Origin: Helicoverpa zea
Taxonomy: Eukaryota > Arthropoda > Insecta > Lepidoptera > Noctuidae
Assembly (NCBI RefSeq): GCF_022581195.2
Contig: NC_061459.1
Span: 10,044,001 to 10,108,000 of the forward strand
Length of the DNA stretch: 64,000 nucleotides
Reading direction: 5' to 3'
The position numbers were made by a program, and so were the translations under genes. Shown here one piece after another: positions 47,301-59,300 of the stretch. Every line of letters begins with the position of its first letter. Positions within the stretch are counted from its first letter, which is position 1. Below the pieces are notes generated by a model. The model was not told the DNA's origin and did no database searches. It was given only the letters and a program-made list of their open reading frames with translations.

Positions 47301-50300
47301 CTTTATTAACGTATTATTCCTTTGCCATATATTCATTATAATTATTAGAAAACATAAACCAGGCCATAAAAATCAGAAAATATAATGGAAAATGTTTAAA
47401 TTCAGTTTTAATTGCATTCAGTACGTGACCGGTTGCTGTGGCTTGAAAATATGATGTTTTACAAGCCATATTCTCACACAATGACGTTATAATTTAAACA
47501 AAGAACGATTTATCATTGATTGTTATTTCAACACTCGTTAGTATTGCTCTTATACTTTTAAATATTTCAATATTTGGTGATGTAGAAACATTTGTAAGTA
47601 CTTTGTTATTGAACTTGAGATCAGATTATATGGAATCGAAATCATCATAAATTTGGACGTACATCATACATTACGTCCTGTTTAAAATAATTCAAAAATA
47701 TTGGTCCATAGTAAGGGCAAATTGAACATAAGAGTACATTGCACTGAAATCTTAGAAAATAAAACAAGACAAGACTAAACAAAAACACAAATAATTGATA
47801 TACCACCAACGCTAGACCTATTAATAAATGACAGACATGTTTTTTGTTTTATATATATTCAGCCAATGGTCCAAACGTCCCAAAGGTAGAGTGAAGTGCA
47901 CAAAATTTAATTTATTTCCCATAAAGAATAAATTAAATTTAGGGCTGATTTTTCAATCGCCAGATAACTTCTATCTGAGGAATAAATATGGCGGTTTGAC
48001 ATATTTTCCATACAAAAGCTGTCAAAACGTTAAAAATATTCCTCAGATAGAAGTTATCTGGCGATTGAAAAATCAGCCCTTAATAATTTAAATTATTGAC
48101 CCCATAAAGAATAAATAAAATTTGGTGCACTTCACTCTACCTTTATAATACTTTTATAATACCCATAAAGAAAAAAGCCACTTTCACATACAGCCAGTGT
48201 AAAATAATGGCGCCAGCGCATTGGTTCATTGACATTGATTCTGGGACAAAGACTAGTTTGGATTGGCTGGTTGCCAAAAGCAATTTATACGAGATACGTT
48301 TTTCAAAAACAAACATTACCGGGTGAGCTGGAAAATTGTTTTTGTATCGGAGTTTTAAATACACGGGTAACATTATTTGAATTTGTTCACGAGCACTCAA
48401 GTACCTATAAAGTAAAATGGAAATTACTAATAAACACAATCTAATATACGAATTAGATAGGTACTTTTACAGAAACAGTGTCAACAGCAAATGACTTTCT
48501 TGAAAACTAGAAAATATAGAAGGGATTACATATCTTTCACTCTATCGTAATTATCTTTTGTTACTGTTCAAATAGCACTGATATCATAATTCTAACTTTC
48601 TACACGTGTATGTAAACAATAATAAAATACTCATCAGTTTTTGTTCTGGTGAGAGTACAATGAAGATTATGTCATAAGCTTTTGGTTACGTCAGCAAAAA
48701 TTGCGGAACAATAATATATTAATGCATTGGCATTGATAATAATGTGCAGCAGAACATTACATATTTGTTTAAGGCTAGGCTGTTTGATTGATGACAGACT
48801 CTTCAGTGCTTATCAGGCTACACTAAAAGGCTTTGCTTATCACGTAGTTATTGACACGTACAACGCGACAGACTGTTACAGGGAAAAGTTTCGAATGTTT
48901 AGATAAATACACTCTGTCTGTCTGTGTGTATGTATTTAACGTACTTGACCTACTTGCAATGGACAGGTTCTGATTTGTACGCTAATTCGTACAATGTTAC
49001 ATTGACAATTCGTTGGAATAACATTTAGTTCGCGACTGTAGTGACATTGATATTTTGATAATGGGTGTTTATATTGCATTGTAAATAGTGACACAAAACA
49101 AAGTAAAATAAAGTGTGCAATAGTGCACAGTGATATGATTACTGCATCTAGAGGAAATAATGTACTTATATTGCACGTATTTTTTCGTTGAACTTATTAA
49201 TTCAATAAGCTGTTGTTATCTTAATTACCTAAGACCTGAGACCTAAAGCAATAAGGCACGTTTACTGAAAGAAGCTTAACGGAACATAGCACCCTTTGAC
49301 ACAAAAGAACGTTCGTGCAAAGAAATTTCAATAGCGTACCGTCTAACCGACGACTATAATTCCTAATTATCCTACGAAACAGGCTGTACAAGAAATCGTG
49401 CCAACATTATTCCCAAGTATTTTTAGTGGTACTTAAGTTGGCCTAGTTTCCTTTAGACCTTTTTTGTCACGTAAGAAGTTTTTTTTTGCTTGGAACCTTT
49501 TTTTTGCAGGAAAAGAAATATGTCTTGCCGTACTGTGGCTTTATACGTCGTGAAAGAGGAAAAACTGTTATTAAACTAACAGAGTTCTTATCAAAGATTC
49601 TTTGGTAATGTTAATTTAAAGGCTGTGATTGATTAGTCAACAAATACTTTCCATATTCTGTTTCACTAATCGAATTTTGTCATCCATTTTGAAGCGGTAA
49701 AAGTTTTAAAACTGGTTTCGACATTTCATGACCATCCATCATTGCTAAAACAAATGAATAACAGAAAAAGGCTGGTTTTAAGTTACACGTAACAATTGTG
49801 GAAGGGGAAAACCATGTCAGAGAAATGATTGTATATAAGTTCCTGTGAACAACCCCTTTTGGAAATTGTTATGGCTTGAAAATCTTTCTGGTTTGGTTAC
49901 GTTATATAAAGGGGATAGTAGGAACCACTTTGTTATGTATCACGTGTTGCCAAAACACCATTTTATACGGGTCTTATTTTAGGCCTGTTCGAATTCTTAT
50001 AAACACTATGCAGTTGCAACAAGTAATACCTCTTCTATTCATGGATCAATCCAATGATCTAAAAAGGGCAAACCTAATAGGGCAAAGACAGTCGAAAATA
50101 TTTTTTTAGCAATGACTCCTGACGAAACTGTTGGACTTTTCATCATGATATTTGTTCAAAGATATAAATGAAAGCATTTGTTTATTTACATGGGGCTTTA
50201 TAATTTGTTTTATTTACAGCTCATGATTAATATGGCTGAATCAAACAAAGACTGAAAATGCCGAGAAATGCGTCTAAAGGAAGGTGTCCCTATTTTTAAT

Positions 50301-53300
50301 ATTTGCAGTGTAATGCCGCAAGGTGTACCTATGCTTCGTCCATGAAACTGTAGAATGTACATTCAGATATCACGGAAGTATTCGTCACTGCATAAAATCT
50401 CCTCAAACAAAGATAGCAATGCATCTTGATTATATTCCTGCTTGCATTTATTTTGCACAATTATTGTCGAAAGAGTTTTTATTCGATCTCATTTCTATTA
50501 AATCGCCACTATGTCCTCCTTTCATGTAAACGATGTCTCTGTTTTTTTTTTCTATTTTAATCTGTATCCCACTTCCAGACACGTGAAATTGATGTCAAGA
50601 ACAGTATTTTCGTACACTGAGGTTTATTTATGTGACTGATAACATAGGTAGGATTTACTTTCCATGCTTACTAATAAAGCGACACTAATTGCCTGTCTTC
50701 CACATAAAGTTGCCCATGCATTTAACCTCTTAGCGATAACACATTATTTTTTAAGCAAAATGGAGTATGTCAAGCCTTTAAGCCTCTTTAAGATCTGCAC
50801 GTACACACATAAAATTTTTTGACATAAAAATATAGTCGAAGAATTGTTTACTCACCTAATATGAGCACTGGCGATGATTCTATCTCCAGCCAGCTGCCAC
50901 ACATGGAACTCATGGACGGCCAGAACGCCGTCAACCTTTTCCAACAACCGCCGTTGTATCGCATCCACCTGGACAAATAACCAACGTCACTATGATACTT
51001 AGGACATTCAACCAACCGGAGACGACATTGCCGTGTTTTTATCAAGTTCCTCTCTACCTATACTCCATTTAAAATAACATTAGAAAGGAGATCATTCATT
51101 TCGTACCCAAAACTGAAAGTGCCGGCCAGAGTAAAAAAATATAAAGTAGTAGTAAGAGTCTCACAGTCCCTCGCGCTGTTAACCTACAGCGGCAGGGGTC
51201 ATTTGATGATTTCCCATCAAAGAAAAAAAAAGAAGAAAGCGTTTGGGCCCCTCAGGTTGGGCAGGAATTGCTTGAAGGCAGCGCCTGCCTCCTCCAGTTT
51301 GGTACCGTAATGTGATGTTCGAACATTGTGGGATTTTTTTGTACTTTCAAAGTCCAGTAGCAGCCTGGGGGTTAATTGTAGGCGATTCTTGTAATAGTAA
51401 AAAATCTTCAGGGCATTATTCTCTACGAGAATCTACTATTTTTTTTCTCTGGCCGGCACTTTCATTTTTGGGTACAAAATGTTCGAGACTTGAATGATCT
51501 CCTTTAAGTAAACCTTTTTTACTGTTTGTTCAACCGAAAATTAATTAAATTTCTAATGTTATTTTAAATGGAGTATAATAAGTGCATAGGGATATGTGAG
51601 CACGGCGGCTCCGATGGTAACGTGCTCTAAGCAACGTTATCAATAACCAAACAGTTGTAACACCGTTTATTTATCATCGTAGAAAGAGGTTGCTCGTGTC
51701 GAAAAGTAAATTCAAAAATAAAACGTCGTGAATGTTTACACGGAACGTTTTGATTTAGCTTTGTATCGAAAGAGGTTTTGATGTGCGAATTTGGACTCTA
51801 TTTGTAGTACGTATGAATTTTAAGCGGCTTGATTTATATAAGAAAAAGGTATCCATCAGATAGGGTCTGATTGAGATACTAGGCGTTCCATTAGCAAATG
51901 GAATTGTAGCTGTAAACTTTCTAGGAACGCAATCACACTTTGTTTAATCTAGGAATCGATATAGGCCTCTCGTTAAGTATTTGCGCGTGCGACCACAATA
52001 TCTAGCCAGTAGATTTCTACGAACCAGTGGTACAATTTATTGTGGTACCGTTAAACTGCAGAAATGTAAATCGGAAAAAGGAATTCCGCAATTAGAATTG
52101 TGCATAATGCAAATTACAAACAATGTATATTTCAGCAATAGATTTAAAGGTGTCAAGTTACGAGATTCTCTATTGTTATTTATAGTGTATCAGACCGGTG
52201 AAAATTTACAATACATAATGGATGGTATGTGAAAAGAGTTGAAACTGTCAAAAATGAACATTAATCTTTCTAATTAGACCAGTTAAAGAACGGCAGACAT
52301 AGACATTTTCTGTACAACGGTGCAAAACAAATGAATATCTCTCACAACATCAACAACAACAAATAGGTAAAATGACATCATGCTAAAATAGGTTGCATCT
52401 TAAAAAGTTCCTACCACAAAAGAGGCCACATAATTAAAAAAAACTTACCTGAATATGAGTTGGCACAGTTTGCAGCAAAATCAACGAGGACTCCCTCAGC
52501 AGCGGCCATACGGACGCAAGTATCAAGATCACTAACACTATACTGAGCGCTGGGTCGATGTAGTACTTGTACTCCCAGTCAGTCAGCCAGACTACTAGAG
52601 CTGATCCCACTACGATTAGGGATCCTGGAACAAATGGTTTAATTGTTAGCTGTAACTGCTACTAACTGCTGCATGGTAAAATTACGAGCAGTAATTATTA
52701 TTTTTTTATACCAGTGTACGTGCCCGAGAGATGGCTATTACATAGGAATAAAGTCAAAAGTCAAAGTGCTATGAATATATATAGCATTCGGTACAGGTTT
52801 TCTTGAACTGCAACCTACTGCATCTGTGCTATATAAAGGTGAAAAAAAATGATGTTTTCTTCTTCGATTAATTTTCGAAATTGTTCAAATAAAAATGTTC
52901 CCATGAATGTCACGTAAAATAGGTTATCTCCGTGCAGTTTGTAAACAAAATATTTTCAACGGTTTTCATATCAATGACAAAATAGGGGTTATCAGACCGC
53001 CATGTGATAAAACCAGGTGTTTCACATGAGTTATATGATGTATTTGGTGTGATTCCCCTTAAAAAATCGATCATGAACTACTTATCTATCAGAAAAAGCG
53101 ATTACTTTAATTCAACTTGTAACTATTTCATTTATCGATCAATTTCGTAATTTCTCACCGTGCTAATCGTTAGGTACATTTATAGCTTTGCCCTTGAAAG
53201 TAAAATAATTGATTATTCGACCGATGATCAGTGTTATGATCAGATAGATAAGTGTAACGTAATGATAACACACCTTTCGTGAAATTAGTACAAGGTGACT

Positions 53301-56300
53301 ACTGTTTCGCGTTTGTTTTCGTATCAAAATAATGTCAATGACAGTCAACATAGAATTCATGTTTACATCTTTTTAATCTATCGGCCACTGGCTTATTTGT
53401 TGTACAAATATTGCTTAATTCAAAATGCAAACTGTATTTTGGTACATAGTAAAATCTAAAGCTGCAGAACCTTGAGAAAACTTTGTTTACCCGACTGCGG
53501 CCAGAGAAAAGGAGGGTAATGGCTTTTCTTTTCAGCATCGCAAAAAAATGTCTAGCGTTTCTAAAAATATTTTCATTTTACGACTGCAAAACAGATGCAA
53601 CGAAGTATTTATTAGTACCAATGACAAATACGTGTGCTACTTATTCCTAAAATAAATAGGTCCAGTAGTTTTTGAGTTTATTCGTTTCAAACGTATGAAA
53701 CGAAACGTTTTTCCTCATTCAAATATAGCATAGCATAGATAAAAAAACTATCAATAAAAGTCTAGTTCTGAAAAGTTCTGTTAACAATTTAACTAGCAGT
53801 AGCTATCCTTGAGACGGAATAAAGTATGGAACCTTTAGAACTTAATGGGACATAAGTGGTTGCGATTTCCTCAAATGGCTCTTTGTAGAAAGATGACCAG
53901 TTGACGTGTTTCAATTTTCTTTCTATTCTAATGTGCTATTAGCATTTATTATGGACGGTATACCCTTTTGAAAATGAAACCTTAAACTTCAAAGGTCGGG
54001 TTTAATTTGCAAGAACGGATCAATAACTTTAACAATAGCTGTTTACAATAACATTGTAACGTACCTGTGAATAATACAATAGTTTAAGGACTTCAAGTTT
54101 GGTGTTTAATTTGTATGCTTCCTGCGAACGTATCACGTCGTAAGTACTTATATAATGACTTTAACGTCGGTTTTAATAGGTATTGGTTAAGTGAGACTAC
54201 ATAATCATTCTTACAAATAAAAATGCCAAAGTAATTCTGTGTGAAGGGCTTTCACGCCAAGTACCTAGTCACACAGATAGTTTAGAGCCTATGAAGGGAG
54301 ATTGGCTACTTTTTACTCGGGTGCGGGGAATAGGTAACTCGGAGTCGGGACGCTGGTGGAGAAGCAGGAAAAAACTAGTCATTATTTTCAATAATGTAAG
54401 ACTGCAGATAGGCGTGCAATTGTTGAATTACGAGCAATCATCAATCAGTAATCAGACAATTTGGTGGCAATGATAAACGGCCAAAACATAATTTTTGGGG
54501 ATATAAATTTACATTATAAAGCCTAGCTTTGTCAGGTCATTGACCGTTTAAGATAATTGTCAGACTATATGCTCAAATGTGACGTAGGTATATTTTTACT
54601 ACTAGCTTTTCTGCTGTGGTTTTACTTACTAACGACTATTTACTATTATATGATTACGATAGGTTTATATTTACAATAAAAATAAAACCAACCATAAACC
54701 ATACACATGTACTGATAACTTTTAAACTCAAACAAAGCAAAGTTAGGAAGATGTATGGAAATAGTTTTTTTTAATACCCCTGAAAAAAAAAGTGCAAAAC
54801 TGGCACAAATAGAAGCATGCTAAAGAGGTTAGCCATTCAACGCACAAAAAGAGAGAGAAAAAATAAACACTGCACCGCGATATACGATGCGATAAGTGCT
54901 TGTTTGATTGTATGTAGTGCGCATTGCCCTATTTAATTACTCAAGGATTAAACTAAGGCGTGTAAACAAAATATTAATTTTAGAATACATGATAATCACG
55001 ATTTCAATATAAAAAAGCAAAATATTTACACATTTTATAAAGATAAAATTAACGTTATCTTCCTAAATCCCACCTTCGGAATGTTATTGCGAAACTTTGC
55101 ATTCCAAAATCAAATAACATGAAGTTGCGAGACCAAGAAATGAAAAGCAGCATGGAGGTTGTGATCAATAAAATAAACAGCCAGTCTCATTATCGATCAA
55201 AACATGAACGAGACTTTTATTCTATTAATCGTTTTTTTTTTCAAACTCTTAAAAGCTTTTTATGCGAGTTTGTCACGGTTATGTTGGCAATTTCCTCATG
55301 GAAAGCATTTAGCCAATGTCAAGGCAAACTTGGCGATGGCTCAAGTGCACCAAGGTTGCCAGCATTAACCTAAAAGAACCTTCGCCGTCAGTGAATGGAG
55401 AGTAGCACAGTAAACAGTGTGTGACTTGCGTTGAGGGGTCAAATTACTGTTCTGTACTTGGCTTGTGTATGAGAAAATGTAAACTAATGGTATATGGATA
55501 TCTATAGTAAAATAATAAAGAGGAAACAATTTTTGTTTGTTTGCATGAACTTTAAAGGCACCGAAACTACTGACCGATTTGGTAAATCCTCTCAACAATG
55601 GTTACTCCACAGTATCCCTGAGTAACAAATTAGGCTATATTTTTCGGGTATGGTAAGAAGTGCCCGCGGGACGCTGGAGAAATCGCATGAAAACGGGTAG
55701 TAAAACATAAACATAAGAGTAATATAATTTTGGTTCCAAAGAACCACCTAAAACCTAGTTTCCTAAAGCGGACATGAAAACCAAATATGATTCTCTGTAA
55801 TTTTCAGGACCTGATCTTAATTTTATTCGCTTAAAAAAAACTTTTGATGCTAATTCAATCCTCAATTAAACTTACGTTTGGATTAATATCAAACATTATT
55901 TTTAGCAAACAAGGTTCGACAACAATTTTGGCACTAAATTGGCACCGCTATTGTATCGATACTTATTTAATCCTAAAATGTATGACTGTCACAACAGTAC
56001 ATTAGCAAGACAATATGAACCAGACGCCTACGGTATTAAGTAACATACTTTCCATAGTACTTAAAAAATCGCGTGGGAGTTACTCAGAATAAAGAAATGC
56101 GTCACTTCGGTTTTTTATCAAGTAACATGAGTAGGTTTACGGTTATACGATTATGCAATAGTTTCTGTCTTTACATCTGGAAATACCAAAAGATTTATAG
56201 TACCTCTCGTAGAAAATTATAAACAAGGTTGTGGTTTTTCTATGTATTTAATTAAATGAATGAATGTTCCGAGTTATATGTGAATCATTCCATACGCTTA

Positions 56301-59300
56301 GTAGTAAATTAAATGCTAAGTAACATTGAGATATCCTTGGAATTTAGTTTTATTTATTTTTTGTTTGCACTGTTCAAATCTTTCAATTTTGCTTTTTGTC
56401 GAAAAACTATTATTTCAGCAGACTTGCGAGTTTAATTTATATATTTTCATTTAACAAAATTACACGACACACGACCAACAAACAATATTATTTATAGTTT
56501 ATTCAAAAAATCCTCCTATATACCTTTTAGGTACGTAAGGATTAATTTATTCTACATCTTAGTAATTAGTAAGTACATACTATTACAACCATATAGGCAA
56601 GGCTCAGCAATGTAAGTTTAGAAATAATAAAAAATAACAAGCAATCGCCTATTCGGATCAATGGCGTGAATTTCACACGCGATGTCACAAACGGCCGATA
56701 GGTAGTGCTAACCACTAGTTCAACTAAACGTTTCTAGGCTAAGGCAGTGTTCGTTGACCTAAATGAACGATGCGAGCCTAATGGGGACTATAATGTTCAT
56801 CAAAGCAGATTTAATATGTATAGTTATGTCTCTTATAAAGTTAATTTTGTTATACAAGTAATGTATTGTAAAGTAGGCGTATACAAGAAATTTTGAAAAC
56901 GTAAAAAAAATGTCAAGAAGTCATACTTATGCTTATTTCCTCACTGGTGTAGTAAAGTACTCATATAAATATAGGTAAAATATTTCTATTCTATTCTACT
57001 CAATTCCGTAATGTCACCGCAAACATGCAAGATTTTTTTTGAAAATGTGGTGTTTATTTTATGAACTAGTTTATAAAATATTGTGTAAAAATGTTAGAAA
57101 ATATAAAAACAATATAAAGCAGTCTTCAATTAACGTTTATAATACCCGTGTAATGAATTGCGATAAACCGCAAAATAGATTGCCTTTAGAATTGTCTGTC
57201 GTTGAGTGAATGCAATTAAAATCCAAGCGTAAACAGTCGTATACTTTCCCTCATTATTTCATTTGTATACCGTATGACAGATTTCTATTTTATTTCAACG
57301 TCTGAATAGTGGTGTTAAATGCACGTAGGTATAATGAAAATGCTTCTGGGAATGTTTTAACAGGTAGGTACGTTTTCCAGAAGTGAAATTCTGTTGCAAG
57401 ATTTCTAGTGTTGATGTCTACTGAAAGATTTAGGAAGCTTAGAAGTAGAATGAGTTGTTTTTGATGTAAATATTAGAACACTAAGAAAATGTCAGGGTTT
57501 CAGAAATATCGGAGGTTTTGAAAAATAAGGCAAGGTGAATTAAGTTACACTAAAATATGGATGATTGTCATAGCCAATTGACTAAATAGGGTTAAAACAA
57601 ACGAGAGTCAAATGAAAGAGAAAATAACATAATAGCCAATGACGTAATTGCTGGCTGGCTAGACATTCTGGGTATCGATAGCATATCACAGTATTTATTT
57701 TTCTTTTGCATGCGAGCCTGATTGTGTTCGTGAAACAATCGAGAGTCACTTTAATTTACCTTTTTGTGCACACAAAAGTATTGTTTCCATAGCATTATCT
57801 TAATTTACATAAATGTATAGAATCCAGTATTTCGTCAATAACGCAATGCCCCTTAAAACTACCATTTAAAGCCAGTTTGTTTCGCACTCCAACAATAAAA
57901 AAAAATGAAAACACAAACATCATACCGTTGCTTGTATTTCCAAACTCCATATGATCCGATAGCCAGAGGATTACCCAAATTTCAACTGATATGTTCAGTA
58001 ATTTGTACCTCAAAAGACTTCAGTTAAAATCTTAGAGTGCTAAGATATTCAAAAGTACTCACCTAAAGCATCAGAAAGTATATGCAAGAACACGCCCTTC
58101 ATATTCATATGTCCGGGATCATGCGCCGCTCTGCATGGCGTCTGCTTCTTATTATTTGGTACTTTGTCCGGTTTTGGCGGGACCATCTCGTCAGTCTCTT
58201 CAGTATCTGTGGCGTTGTGGCCTAGGGCCATGTCAGCGTTGCTATTGACTATTTCAGTGAGGTGCCTCACGTTCGCGGGTGGTGGGACCCCGCCGTGAGA
58301 ATGGCCGTGACCGCCGCCGTGATCTATGGTACAAAAGAGGTTTGTTAATAAACATTGTAGATACCAAAAACAAAAATACGTCATTTAAACCTGTAAAACG
58401 AGAAAAAATACGAAACTCTCTTCTTAGATTATTATTACTGTATTTCATTAGGAAAGGTAAAGGATCTTTTGATACAAAAACAAATAGTAGCCACTTAAAA
58501 TGTAGAACAAATTGTATCGGTGATTATGATAACGTATGGCGCCGTCCGAGTTAACATTGTTTTGGTAGATATATACTTTACGTTATTATTAAGTATGTAC
58601 TTTTATTGTATTTTCAGTAACAAAACCTTGAGTCATCGCAAAAATCGCAACGCCACGCCATTTTTAATACTTTTTCAGCCTCGTGTTGAGCACAAAGCTG
58701 AGCTTCAACTTTTAAGCCCTACTTCGAAACTAGACTCATATCTAGGCGATGATACTCGTCTGCTTTTGGTTAGAAGCATCGTGTAAATAAAACTTAGTTC
58801 AGTATAGTCAGAAGTCTTTTCAATTCCATACCTACAGAAGTACAGAACAAGGAAATGGGATGTGGACCTAGAAATTATATTTGTTTTGAAATTCGCAACA
58901 GTTTTGCAAAATCTTGATAGTACAGAATTCCAATAAAATTCATTGTAATAAACGCACATTACAGTAGGTACTTAACGTAACAATTCAAACTCGATAAAAA
59001 TGTAGGTACGTTAACAACACATCCTACCGGAAGAGATCGGTTTACCGCTCTTCGATAGGAACAAAAAGTTCGAATGCCAGAAGAATTCCGAATTGTTGAT
59101 TGAATCATGTTTAAAAACAAGTAATAAATATTTATGATATAGGTCCACTACCTGTACCGGTCGTAAAGAATGTTTGCATTATGTGACGCAATGGCAAGGT
59201 CGAAATACAGTTAAGCATAAGTTTGTATGTTAGGCTGCACCTCAAGAAGGTTGGTAAGTTAAAGGTCTATAAATTAATTGAACAATGTAATGTTATCTAA

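Noticed and set aside
48229..48444. 71-codon plus-strand ORF with GC-richer start
   Set aside because: No splice context or recognisable domain, and it lies in a transporter intron on the other strand.
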